Shown piece after piece: positions 1 through 6,842 of a DNA stretch of 9,739 nucleotides; within the stretch, counting starts at the first letter, position 1, and every line of letters starts with the position of its first letter. Under the pieces are notes generated by a model. That model saw nothing but the letters and a program-made list of their open reading frames with translations, ran no database searches and had not been told where the DNA came from. The position numbers and the translations under genes are program-made. The DNA is from Zymomonas sp. (GTDB lineage Bacteria; Pseudomonadota; Alphaproteobacteria; Sphingomonadales; Sphingomonadaceae). The DNA is taken from the NCBI GenBank assembly GCA_027489105.1, contig JAIYAJ010000117.1, positions 1 to 9,739 on the forward strand. Direction: 5' to 3'.

Positions 1-53
1 ACATGTCGCTCTCATCTCATTGTGCCGCGCAGCGGCAGCGGCTCGGCCAACTC

Positions 54-144
54 GTTCCTCCCCGGCACGGGGAGGGGGACCAGCCGCAGGCTGGTGGAGG
101 GGCGCCGCGCCAGCGGCGGGACCCTCCCCAGCATGGGAAGGAAC
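54..144. repeat. Compound palindromic intergenic repeat upstream of ddl
   Basis: This non-coding element is built from nested inverted repeats. The ends GTTCCTCCCC (54-63) and GGGAAGGAAC (135-144) are inverted copies with one mismatch in ten. Inside are a 7-bp hairpin CCTCCCC/GGGGAGG (57-63 with 69-75), a perfect 7-bp hairpin ACCAGCC-GCA-GGCTGGT (79-95), and a third hairpin with outer arms GGAGGG/CCCTCC (96-101 with 122-127) and inner arms CGCCGC/GCGGCG (103-108 with 113-118). This layout resembles the dispersed palindromic repeats commonly seen between genes of sphingomonads; that family link is from memory and not searched. Its right end supplies the purine-rich Shine-Dalgarno sequence of ddl. 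Positions 1-53 show no other recognisable feature. The preceding gene, expected from dcw order to be murB, probably ends before the window: no recognisable MurB C-terminus is visible. Confidence 0.8.
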
Positions 145-149
145 GGGCT

Positions 150-1106
150 GTGACGCATGCGCCTCTCCACATCGCCGTGCTGATGGGCGGCTGGTCGGCC
201 GAGCGCGAGGTGTCGCTGACCTCGGGCAATGGCGTCGCCGATGCGCTTGAAAGCCTCGGACACAAGGTGACGCGGATCGACATGGACCGCGATGTCGCCG
301 CGCGGCTGGCGGCGGCTAAGCCCGACGTGGTCTTCAATGCGCTGCATGGCACGCCAGGCGAGGACGGCACGATCCAGGGCATGATGGACCTGATGGGGCT
401 GACCTATACCCATTCCGGCCTCACCACCTCGGTGATCGCGATCGACAAGGAACTGACCAAGCAGCAGCTGGTCCCCGCCGGCATCCGCATGCCCGAGGGC
501 CGGATCGTCGAGAGCGCGAGCCTGCACGAGGGAGATCCCCTGCCCCGCCCCTATGTGCTCAAGCCCGTCAACGAGGGATCGTCGGTCGGCGTCGCGATCA
601 TAAAAGATCGTGACAATCACGGGTCGCCGATTCATCGTGATGCCCATGGCCCCTGGCAGACCTTCAAGACATTGCTCGCCGAGCCCTTCATCCGGGGGCG
701 CGAATTGACCGTGGCGGTGCTCGGCGATCGCGCGCTGTGCGTCACCGAGCTGGTCCCGACCAGCGGCTTCTATGATTATGAGGCCAAATATACCGACGGC
801 CTGACGACGCATGTCTGTCCGGCGAACATCCCGCAGGACATCGCCGACGAAGCCATGCGCATGGCGCTCGACGCGCACCGCGTGCTGGGATGCCGGGGTA
901 CGTCACGCTCCGACTTCCGCTGGGATGACGAACAGGGCATCGAGGGCCTCTATCTGCTTGAGGTCAACACCCAGCCGGGCATGACCCCGCTCAGCCTCGT
1001 CCCCGAACAGGCGAAGCAGACGGGCATGACCTATGCCGATCTTGTCCAGGCGATCGTCGACGAGGCGCTGGCAGACAAGAAGGCAAAGGAAGGACAGCAG
1101 GGATGA
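150..1106 (+). CDS. ddl: D-alanine--D-alanine ligase
   Basis: Cytoplasmic ATP-grasp enzyme that joins two D-alanines with ATP to make the dipeptide added to UDP-MurNAc-tripeptide by MurF. The 318-residue product is a normal size for DdlB. Visible motifs are GGWSAEREVSL (13-23, with Glu18 matching the catalytic Glu15 of E. coli DdlB), HGTPGEDGTIQG (66-77), the ATP-grasp EGSSVGV segment (142-148), and FYDYEAKY (207-214). Tyr214 of that last motif corresponds to DdlB Tyr216 and indicates D-Ala-D-Ala rather than D-lactate specificity. Asp255, Glu271 and Asn273 (in EVNTQPGMT) match the Mg2+ ligands. The GTG start is chosen because the conserved domain begins immediately after it and GGAAGGA (136-142) lies 7 bases upstream. 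The reading frame stays open back to position 5 through the palindromic repeat, but that extension has no Ddl-like content. The TGA overlaps the ftsQ ATG as ATGA, suggesting translational coupling. Identification is secure. Confidence 0.97.
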   Translation: MTHAPLHIAVLMGGWSAEREVSLTSGNGVADALESLGHKVTRIDMDRDVAARLAAAKPDVVFNALHGTPGEDGTIQGMMDLMGLTYTHSGLTTSVIAIDKELTKQQLVPAGIRMPEGRIVESASLHEGDPLPRPYVLKPVNEGSSVGVAIIKDRDNHGSPIHRDAHGPWQTFKTLLAEPFIRGRELTVAVLGDRALCVTELVPTSGFYDYEAKYTDGLTTHVCPANIPQDIADEAMRMALDAHRVLGCRGTSRSDFRWDDEQGIEGLYLLEVNTQPGMTPLSLVPEQAKQTGMTYADLVQAIVDEALADKKAKEGQQG

Positions 1107-2017
1107 AGGCCGCGCGCGCGCGTTCCGCCGACCGCCGACCGCGCGCCAGCGCGCCGGCCCGTCGCGCGCCCACGCGCCGCAGCGCCTCGACCCTCGACAA
1201 GGCCGTCGATCAGCTGCCGATCTCGCGCGACGCGCTCCGCAAGACCGGGAACTGGACGCTCGGCATCGCCGTCACCGGCGGGGTTATAGCCGGCCTGATC
1301 GCCATGGGCCTGCCGCAGATGATCGGCCTGATGATCGCCGACGGCATCGGCAGCGCGGGCTTCAAAGTCCGCAATGTCGAGATATTGAATCGCCGTCAGG
1401 TCGACAGCGCCGTCGTCTACGACATCGCCATGCGGCAACAGGCACGACCCATGCCTCTGGTCGATCTGGACGGCACGCGCGCCGAACTGATGAAGCTCGG
1501 CTGGATTTCGGACGCTCGGGTATCGCGGCGCCTGCCCGACACGCTGGTCGTCGACATCGTCGAGCGCGTGCCGACCGCGATCTGGCAATATCAGCACCGG
1601 CTGGCACTGATCGACAAGGACGGGGTCGTGATCGGCCCGGTCGACGACCGCGCCATGCCCGATCTGCCTGTCGTCGTCGGGCCCGGCGCAAACCGCCGTG
1701 CCAGCGCGCTCGCGGCGCTGATGGCGAATGCCCCGTCGCTCAGGCCGCTGGTCACGGCGGCGAGCTGGCAGGGCGACCGGCGCTGGGACATCATCTTTCA
1801 GTCGGGCGAAAAGCTGCTGCTGCCCGAAGGCGATGCGGAGGCGGCCAAGGCGCTGGTCTTCTTTGCACAGGAAGACCGCCGCGCCGGCCTGCTCGGCAAG
1901 GGCCTCGTTTCGATCGACATGCGTGATCCATCGCGGATGGTCGCGCGCGTATCGCGCGAGCCCGGCAGCCGCATCGAGCCGCCGGCGGCACAGCTCAGCC
2001 CGAAGTCGACGACATGA
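1103..2017 (+). CDS. ftsQ: Cell division protein FtsQ
   Basis: Single-pass inner-membrane divisome protein that, with FtsB and FtsL in known systems, links the cytoplasmic FtsZ ring to periplasmic septal synthesis. The 304-residue product has a long Arg/Ala-rich cytoplasmic tail (about 1-50), one hydrophobic membrane segment (about 51-77), a POTRA-type domain starting at GFKVRNVEI (86-94) and reaching the VDIVERVPTA stretch (about 149-159), and a C-terminal beta domain. The RLPDTLVVDIVERVPTA region is the most recognisable FtsQ signature. The ATG overlaps the ddl stop codon by four bases, and AGGAAGGA lies about 8 bases upstream. It is somewhat longer than E. coli FtsQ (276 residues), mainly in the basic N-terminal tail, as is common in Alphaproteobacteria. 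The position between ddl and ftsA confirms the call. Confidence 0.95.
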   Translation: MKAARARSADRRPRASAPARRAPTRRSASTLDKAVDQLPISRDALRKTGNWTLGIAVTGGVIAGLIAMGLPQMIGLMIADGIGSAGFKVRNVEILNRRQVDSAVVYDIAMRQQARPMPLVDLDGTRAELMKLGWISDARVSRRLPDTLVVDIVERVPTAIWQYQHRLALIDKDGVVIGPVDDRAMPDLPVVVGPGANRRASALAALMANAPSLRPLVTAASWQGDRRWDIIFQSGEKLLLPEGDAEAAKALVFFAQEDRRAGLLGKGLVSIDMRDPSRMVARVSREPGSRIEPPAAQLSPKSTT

Positions 2018-2053
2018 GGGCTGGCAATGGCAATTTGGGGAAAGGGAGCAGCG

Positions 2054-3313
2054 ATGGCGCAGCCGCGCAATGACGTTCTGATCACGGCGATCGATATCGG
2101 TTCGTCGAAGGTCTCTGCCCTGATCGCGCGACCCAACGAGGCCGGCGAGCTTGAGGTGCTGGGCAGCGGCCAGCGCGAAAGCCGGGGCGTGCGCCGCGGC
2201 TATATCGCCGACATGGAAGCGACCGAGTCCGCGATCCGCGAGGCGGTCGAGCAGGCCGAGACGATCGCCCGCACCAATATCGACCATGTCTGGGTCAGCT
2301 TTTCGGCCGGCGGTCTCGTCAGCGACGTGGCGCAGGTCGAGGTGGACCTCGGCGGCGTCCAGATCGAGCAGCCGGACATCGACGAACTGCTCCGCCAGGG
2401 CCGGCAGTCGCTCAACCCGCAGGGCCGCATGGTCCTCCACGCGCAACCGACGCTCTACACGCTCGACGGCCTGAACGGCGTCAAGAACCCGCTCGGTCTT
2501 CACGCCGACAAGCTGGGGGTGGAGATCCACGTCATCGCAGCCGAGCCCTCGCCCGTCCGCAATCTCGCTCTGTGCGTCCGCTCGGCGCATCTGGGCGTCA
2601 AGTCGATCGTCGCCTCGCCGATCGCGACCGGTGCATCCTGCCTGTCCAACGAAGACCGCGAGATGGGCATCGCGCTCGTCGAGATGGGTGCGGGGGTCAC
2701 CAACGTGTCGCTGTTCGCGGGCGGGCTGCTGGTGGGCCTGACCTCGCTGCCGATGGGCTGCGCCGACATCACCGACGACATCGCCTCGGCCTTCAACATC
2801 CGCCGCGCGCAGGCCGAACGGCTGAAATGCGTCCATGGTTCGGCGCAGAACAGCCCGCGCGACAACCATGAAATGCTCGAAATCGGTTCGCCCGAGGAAG
2901 CCGCCGACGGCATCGACCCACCGCGCATCAGTCGGGCGCAATTGATCCAGGTGATCCGCCTGCGCCTCGACCACTGGATGGACGCGGTCGCCAAGGCACT
3001 GTCGGACCTCGGCTATGTCGGCCCGGTCGGCCGGCAGGTCGTCCTGACCGGCGGCGGCGCGGAGCTTCGCGGCATCGCCGACTATGCGCAGGGCGTTTTG
3101 GGCCGCAGTGTCCGGATCGGTCGTCCCCGCACTCTTTCGGGCCTGCCCGACGCGCATAGCGGGCCGGCCTTCGCCACGCTGGTCGGTCTCGCCCAGGTCG
3201 CCGCCGACAATCCGGCTGAACTTCGTCCCTTCGTGGCCGAACAGACGGTCCACCGGCCGCAGCCGATGGGACTCGTCGGCAAGCTGATGGCAGCGATCAA
3301 GAGCGGTTATTGA
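2054..3313 (+). CDS. ftsA: Cell division protein FtsA
   Basis: Actin-like ATPase that anchors FtsZ filaments to the inner membrane and recruits later divisome proteins. From this start the product is 419 residues, close to E. coli FtsA (420). Visible parts are the phosphate-binding DIGSSKV (14-20), the 1C domain in the roughly 75-160 stretch, the second phosphate loop around VEMGAGVTNVSLFAGG (209-224), the adenosine-binding VLTGGGAELRGI (330-341), and a C-terminal amphipathic helix (about 403-419, PQPMGLVGKLMAAIKSGY) that serves as the membrane-targeting sequence. An in-frame ATG at 2027 would add nine residues (MAIWGKGAA). I prefer 2054 because GGGAG (2044-2048) lies 5 bases upstream and the residues then run directly into the conserved LITAIDIGSSKV, as I recall for related FtsA proteins. 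Only a weaker GAGGG precedes 2027. The gap after ftsQ is 36 bp, or 9 bp with the upstream start, so the genes are probably cotranscribed. Confidence 0.95.
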   Translation: MAQPRNDVLITAIDIGSSKVSALIARPNEAGELEVLGSGQRESRGVRRGYIADMEATESAIREAVEQAETIARTNIDHVWVSFSAGGLVSDVAQVEVDLGGVQIEQPDIDELLRQGRQSLNPQGRMVLHAQPTLYTLDGLNGVKNPLGLHADKLGVEIHVIAAEPSPVRNLALCVRSAHLGVKSIVASPIATGASCLSNEDREMGIALVEMGAGVTNVSLFAGGLLVGLTSLPMGCADITDDIASAFNIRRAQAERLKCVHGSAQNSPRDNHEMLEIGSPEEAADGIDPPRISRAQLIQVIRLRLDHWMDAVAKALSDLGYVGPVGRQVVLTGGGAELRGIADYAQGVLGRSVRIGRPRTLSGLPDAHSGPAFATLVGLAQVAADNPAELRPFVAEQTVHRPQPMGLVGKLMAAIKSGY

Positions 3314-3337
3314 GACGGAGTACCGCCACCACGGCTC

Positions 3338-3406
3338 GGTTAACCCCGAAAAATGTGGATAGGACAACTTTTCGCGTGATTCGGCGAATCGCGTCTGGCA
3401 AGATTC
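3338..3406 (+). promoter_or_regulatory. ftsZ upstream regulatory region with GANTC cluster
   Basis: The 139-bp ftsA-ftsZ spacer holds three GANTC sites within 29 bp: GATTC 3378-3382, GAATC 3386-3390 and GATTC 3402-3406. The first two form the palindrome GATTCGGCGAATC (3378-3390). GANTC is the target of the alphaproteobacterial cell-cycle methyltransferase CcrM. In Caulobacter crescentus, ftsZ transcription is stimulated by CcrM methylation together with GcrA. The palindrome GGTTAACC (3338-3345) contains TTAACC, which resembles a CtrA half-site, but no properly spaced second half is seen. A clear -35/-10 pair is not evident; GGACAA (3362-3367) is at best a weak -35. A dedicated ftsZ promoter here is an inference from spacer length, the relative AT-richness near 3338-3382 and the methylation sites. 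Confidence 0.55.
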
Positions 3407-3452
3407 GGCCCATCCGGTGCTTCGGCGGGCAGGGCCGCAAGGGAGATTATCT

Positions 3453-4916
3453 ATGACGATCGAGTTCATGCGTCCGCAGGTCGACGAGCTGAAACCCCGC
3501 ATCAGCGTTATCGGGGTCGGCGGCGCGGGCGGGAACGCGGTCGCTAACATGATCCAGGCCGACGTCCAGGGCGTCGACTTCATCGTCACCAACACCGACG
3601 CGCAGGCGCTCAACGCCTCCCCGGCCGAGCGTCGCATCCAGCTCGGCCTGAAGATCACGCAGGGCCTCGGCGCCGGAAGCCGTCCCGAAATCGGACGGGC
3701 CGCCGCCGAAGAGACGCTCGATCAGGTCGAAAAGGCCCTCGAAGGCTCGCACATGTGCTTCATCGCCGCCGGCATGGGCGGTGGCACCGGGACCGGCGCG
3801 GCACCCGTGATCGCCAAGGCAGCGCGCGACCGCGGCATCCTGACCGTCGGCGTCGTCACCAAGCCGTTCAGCTTCGAAGGCAATCGTCGCATGCGCTCGG
3901 CCGAGGCCGGCATCGAGGAACTGCAGAAGCACGTCGACACGCTGATCGTCATCCCGAACCAGAACCTCTTCCTGATCGCCAATCCGAACACGACCTTCAA
4001 GGAAGCGTTCCAGATGGCCGATCAGGTCCTCCAGCAGGGCGTGCGCGGCATCACCGATCTGATGGTAATGCCCGGCCTCATCAACCTCGACTTCGCCGAT
4101 GTCCGCTCGGTGATGAGCGAGATGGGCAAGGCTATGATGGGCACCGGCGAAGCGACCGGCGACAATCGCGCGATCGAGGCGGCGGAGAAGGCGATCGCCA
4201 ACCCGCTGCTCGACGGCGTCAGCCTGAACGGCGCCAAGGGGGTGATCGTGTCGATCACCGGCGGCGACGACATGCGCCTGCTCGAAGTCGACGAGGCCGC
4301 CAACCACATCCGCCAGCTGGTCGACCAGGACGCGAACATCATCTGGGGTTCGGCCTTCAACAACGAACTGGAAGGCCGCATCCGCGTGTCGGTCGTCGCG
4401 ACCGGCATCGAGGTCGACGCCGCGACGATGCCCGAGCCGTCGAAGAGCTTCAGCTTCCCGCCGCGCACCCCGGCGCGCGAAGAAAAGTCGGTCGTCGTGC
4501 CGCAGGCCGCCGCGCCTGTCGCGGTAGCGCCCGAACCGACTGCAGCCGCGACGCCGGCCCCGCAAGCCGAGGCTGCACCGCACAGCACGGCGGCTGCTCC
4601 CGCAGAAGAAAAGCTCGTTCTCGAGGCTCCCGAAGGTCCGGCCGAGACGCTCGAACTGACGAGCCTGTTCAATGACGAACTGCTACTTCAGCCCGAAGCA
4701 TCCGTTCCCGCCCCGGCGCCGGAAGCGAGCGAGGAAGAAGCCGGAAACCGCTGGGCCGCCGAACCCGAGCCCGCCCGCCGTCCCTCTTCGACGGGCGCAA
4801 CGCTGTTCGAGCGCATGTCCAACATCGCACGCGGCGCGGCCAAGGCGCAGGTCGATACGGAAGAACCGGGCAATGGCGCCGTCCCGCGCTTCCTGAACCG
4901 TCAGAGCAACCAGTAA
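3453..4916 (+). CDS. ftsZ: Cell division protein FtsZ
   Basis: Tubulin-like GTPase that polymerises into the cytokinetic Z-ring at the inner face of the membrane. The product has 487 residues. The GTPase core includes [10 protein letters not shown] (21-30), the tubulin signature GGGTGTG (109-115), and the T7 synergy loop NLDFADV (211-217) with Asp212 and Asp215, which completes the active site of the next subunit. The core ends near residue 320. A long Ala/Pro/Glu-rich linker follows (about 330-445), then a conserved [12 protein letters not shown] block (450-461) and the C-terminal peptide [10 protein letters not shown] (478-487), which would bind FtsA and other partners. The ATG at 3453 is chosen because GGGAG (3441-3445) lies 7 bases upstream and MTIEF opens the conserved region. 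A start at 3417 would add 12 unsupported residues. The length exceeds E. coli FtsZ (383) because of the linker, as is usual in Alphaproteobacteria. Confidence 0.98.
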   Translation: MTIEFMRPQVDELKPRISVIGVGGAGGNAVANMIQADVQGVDFIVTNTDAQALNASPAERRIQLGLKITQGLGAGSRPEIGRAAAEETLDQVEKALEGSHMCFIAAGMGGGTGTGAAPVIAKAARDRGILTVGVVTKPFSFEGNRRMRSAEAGIEELQKHVDTLIVIPNQNLFLIANPNTTFKEAFQMADQVLQQGVRGITDLMVMPGLINLDFADVRSVMSEMGKAMMGTGEATGDNRAIEAAEKAIANPLLDGVSLNGAKGVIVSITGGDDMRLLEVDEAANHIRQLVDQDANIIWGSAFNNELEGRIRVSVVATGIEVDAATMPEPSKSFSFPPRTPAREEKSVVVPQAAAPVAVAPEPTAAATPAPQAEAAPHSTAAAPAEEKLVLEAPEGPAETLELTSLFNDELLLQPEASVPAPAPEASEEEAGNRWAAEPEPARRPSSTGATLFERMSNIARGAAKAQVDTEEPGNGAVPRFLNRQSNQ

Positions 4917-4925
4917 GCGGCTGAT

Positions 4926-4970
4926 CGGACGGGTGTTCGCGGCCGACCGCCGCGAACACCGCCCGGTCCG
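4926..4970 (+). terminator. Hairpin after ftsZ, probable terminator
   Basis: A perfect 11-bp stem GGTGTTCGCGG (4932-4942) / CCGCGAACACC (4950-4960) closes a 7-base loop. It is extended by CGGAC (4926-4930) pairing with GTCCG (4966-4970) across a small asymmetric bulge. It begins 10 bases after the ftsZ stop codon. No T-run follows, so it may terminate in the T-poor manner seen in GC-rich genomes, or it may mainly protect the 3' end of the ftsZ mRNA. It would separate the dcw operon from the SPOR gene. Confidence 0.65.
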
Positions 4971-5032
4971 GCGACAATGGCTGGAATCGTCTTGCGGTCC
5001 GCCGCATTGCTATGGTTAAGCATGGCGGCATC

Positions 5033-6457
5033 ATGAAGAAGATATATCATCTCTTGGGGGGCTGGTCGCTGCTGGTGGCCGTGGGCGCCGCCGTGCCGCT
5101 TTGGGCGCAGTCGCTCGACGATATGTCCGAGGAGACCGTCGTTACCGATCCCGTCGCCAGCGCGCGCGATGCGATGGCCCGGGGCGACCCCGCCGAGGCG
5201 CTGGCCCGCTACCTGCGCGTTCTGGCGCGCGATCCGGGCGACTTGGAAGCGCTGACCGGCGCGGGCACCGCCGCCCTCGCCGTCGGCGACGCCGATGCGG
5301 CAATCAACTTCTTCGTCCGGGCCGAGAAAATCTCCCCGCGCGATGGTCGGGTCAAGGCGGGCCTCGGTTCGGCCCTTATCCAGAAGGAACAGCCGCGCGC
5401 GGCGCTCCGCCTGTTCGACAGCGCGGTCGATCTGGGCATTCCAGCGGTCGACGTCGCACTCGACCGCGGCCTTGCTTATGATCTGCGCGGCGACAACCGC
5501 AAGGCACAGGCCGATTATGCGCTGGTCATGCGGACCAAGCAGGACCCCGAGGCAATCCGGCGACTCGCGCTGTCGATGGCGATGAGTGGCGACAAGGCCA
5601 ATGCGCTGACCATCCTCGATCCGCTTCTGCGCAAGAAGGACATCGCCGCCTGGCGCGCGCGGGCCTTCGTGCTGGCGATGACGGGCGATACGATCGGCGC
5701 AGAGGCGGCGGCCAACGCGGTTCTGCCGCGCTTTCAGGCCGATGCGCTCAAGCCCTTCCTGGCACGCCTCGCATCGCTCAAGCCGGCCGAGAAGGCCGCC
5801 GCCGTGCATTTCGGCCATTTCCCCGAAGACAAGGTGCCGATGCAGCTTGCCGAGGCTCGGCCTGCTCCTTCCTCAAAGGAGGTACCGGCACCCCAGCCTG
5901 CCCCATCGTCCAGCGCCAGCGCCACCCCCGCGCAGCGCCCGCAGTTCGATCGCAGCGGCCGACTGGTCAACCGTAGCGATAGCAGCCAGCGTAGCGCCGC
6001 CGCCACGACGGCCACCGCGCCTGAGCCTGCTGTGGGTCTGTCTGCAGTCGAAGAGGCCGAACAGAAGGTCGCCGATCAGCGCAGTCTGGCGCAGGATCGC
6101 CGCGCCGCCCAGAAGCGGGCCGCCGCAGAAAAGGCGGAGGCCGAGAAGAAGGCCAAGGCCCGCGAGGAAGCCAAGGCGAAGAAGTCCAATCCTGAACGCT
6201 ATTGGGTGCAGATCGCCAGCGGCGCCTACAAGCCCGACCTCGACAAGGAATGGGACAAGCAGAAGAAAGCGCATGCCAGGCTACTGTCGGGCCGTTCGCC
6301 CTGGACCACGCCCTACAAGGCGACCAACCGGCTGCTGATCGGTCCGTTCGCCAGCAAGGGCGCCGCCCAGGATTATGTGAACGAGGCGCGGACCGGGGGA
6401 TTGAGCTGCTTCCCCGTGACGACCTCTGCCGGGCAGAAGGTCGAGCGGATCAACTGA
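5033..6457 (+). CDS. Exported TPR and SPOR domain protein
   Basis: A probable periplasmic or envelope protein of 474 residues; no established gene name is recognised. It starts with a signal peptide (MKK, hydrophobic 8-23, likely cleavage after VPLWA at residue 25). Tetratricopeptide-like helical repeats follow (about 40-235; for example ARDAMARGDPAEALARYLRVLARDPGDLEALTG begins a first unit), giving a protein-binding scaffold. A Pro/Ser/Ala-rich linker (about 275-335) leads to a charged Ala/Lys/Glu helix, probably coiled coil (about 338-385). The SPOR domain comes last (about 387-474; YWVQIASGAYK, then NRLLIGPFASKGAAQDYV). SPOR domains bind denuded glycan strands at division septa, so a septal or envelope role beside ftsZ is likely, though the exact job is unknown. 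An in-frame ATG at 5012 would add MVKHGGI; 5033 gives the more typical signal peptide. Neither start has a strong Shine-Dalgarno sequence. Confidence 0.88.
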   Translation: MKKIYHLLGGWSLLVAVGAAVPLWAQSLDDMSEETVVTDPVASARDAMARGDPAEALARYLRVLARDPGDLEALTGAGTAALAVGDADAAINFFVRAEKISPRDGRVKAGLGSALIQKEQPRAALRLFDSAVDLGIPAVDVALDRGLAYDLRGDNRKAQADYALVMRTKQDPEAIRRLALSMAMSGDKANALTILDPLLRKKDIAAWRARAFVLAMTGDTIGAEAAANAVLPRFQADALKPFLARLASLKPAEKAAAVHFGHFPEDKVPMQLAEARPAPSSKEVPAPQPAPSSSASATPAQRPQFDRSGRLVNRSDSSQRSAAATTATAPEPAVGLSAVEEAEQKVADQRSLAQDRRAAQKRAAAEKAEAEKKAKAREEAKAKKSNPERYWVQIASGAYKPDLDKEWDKQKKAHARLLSGRSPWTTPYKATNRLLIGPFASKGAAQDYVNEARTGGLSCFPVTTSAGQKVERIN

Positions 6458-6517
6458 CCCATCCCGGCGGCCGTGCAACGGTCCTGTCATAAAAGGGTAA
6501 CGGCAAGGCCGCATTAG

Positions 6518-6537
6518 CGACTCCATCATCGGAGTCG
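6518..6537 (+). promoter_or_regulatory. Inverted repeat over ribosome binding site of the small ORF
   Basis: A perfect 7-bp inverted repeat, CGACTCC (6518-6524) and GGAGTCG (6531-6537), is separated by ATCATC. The right arm contains the Shine-Dalgarno GGAG (6531-6534), 5 bases before the ATG at 6540, so an RNA hairpin would hide the ribosome binding site. As DNA, each arm contains a GANTC site (GACTC 6519-6523, GAGTC 6532-6536). The rest of the 82-bp spacer (6458-6539) includes an A-rich patch around 6488-6500 (CATAAAAGGGTAA) that could be part of a promoter, with no convincing -35 partner. Whether the repeat acts as RNA, as a DNA operator or as methylation sites cannot be told from sequence alone. 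Confidence 0.4.
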
Positions 6538-6539
6538 TC

Positions 6540-6779
6540 ATGCTGCGTTCTATCGTCCTGTTGCCCCTGCTGCTAGCCGCCGCCCCTGCCCTGGCGGTGA
6601 CGATATCCGTCGACCCGACGGCGCAGCCGCAGGCCGCGGCTGCCGAGCGGCTCTATCCCGAGATGGAGATCGAAGGCGAAGGCTGGCGCGGCCTGCTGCC
6701 GATCATGCTGATGAACGCCGATCTTTCCAGCCGTCCGCAATCCGCCGAGACCGTGACGCCCGGCGACAGCGTGCGCTGA
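6540..6779 (+). CDS. Small exported protein of unknown function
   Basis: This is a 79-residue product that I do not recognise. It opens with a textbook signal peptide: MLR, a Leu/Val/Ala-rich core, then APALA with probable cleavage after residue 19, leaving a mature chain of about 60 residues. There is no lipobox Cys, and no Cys at all. The mature part has an Ala/Gln-rich start, an acidic patch YPEMEIEGEGW (about 39-49), a short hydrophobic run GLLPIMLM (about 51-58), and a Ser/Thr-rich end. The ATG has GGAG 5 bases upstream, and third codon positions are GC-rich as in its neighbours, which supports real coding. It lies between the SPOR gene and dgt with spacers of 82 and 63 bp, both carrying GANTC sites. 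A periplasmic location is inferred; function is unknown. Confidence 0.7.
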   Translation: MLRSIVLLPLLLAAAPALAVTISVDPTAQPQAAAAERLYPEMEIEGEGWRGLLPIMLMNADLSSRPQSAETVTPGDSVR

Positions 6780-6842
6780 GTCCCGCTTCCGACGCGCAGT
6801 CGGGAGTCGACTTGTCCGATCCGCTCCGCCATCAGGGCGACG

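Noticed and set aside
5..149. N-terminal extension of Ddl in the open upstream frame
   Set aside because: The extension translates the palindromic repeat, lacks Ddl-like residues, and the GTG at 150 has a good Shine-Dalgarno sequence directly before the conserved domain.
1..153. Possible C-terminal tail of the upstream gene (murB expected) in frame 1, open to the TGA at 151-153
   Set aside because: The translated residues run through the repeat and show no recognisable MurB ending; the open frame is explained by high GC content.
3340..3345. CtrA binding site (TTAACC) upstream of ftsZ
   Set aside because: Only one half-site is present, with no second TTAA at the usual 7-base spacing, so it is noted only as a possibility within the regulatory region.
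1031..3658. An 875-codon open frame on the minus strand across ftsQ, ftsA and the ftsZ start
   Set aside because: It is antisense to well-identified conserved genes, has an Arg/Asp/Ala-rich composition without domain features, and is a known by-product of GC-rich third codon positions.
3447..4583. A 378-codon open frame on the minus strand opposite ftsZ
   Set aside because: It is a shadow of ftsZ with low-complexity His/Arg/Asp-rich translation and no recognisable motif.
4992..5016. Promoter TTGCGG / TATGGT upstream of the SPOR gene
   Set aside because: The spacing between the two boxes is about 13 bases, too short for a standard sigma-70-type promoter.
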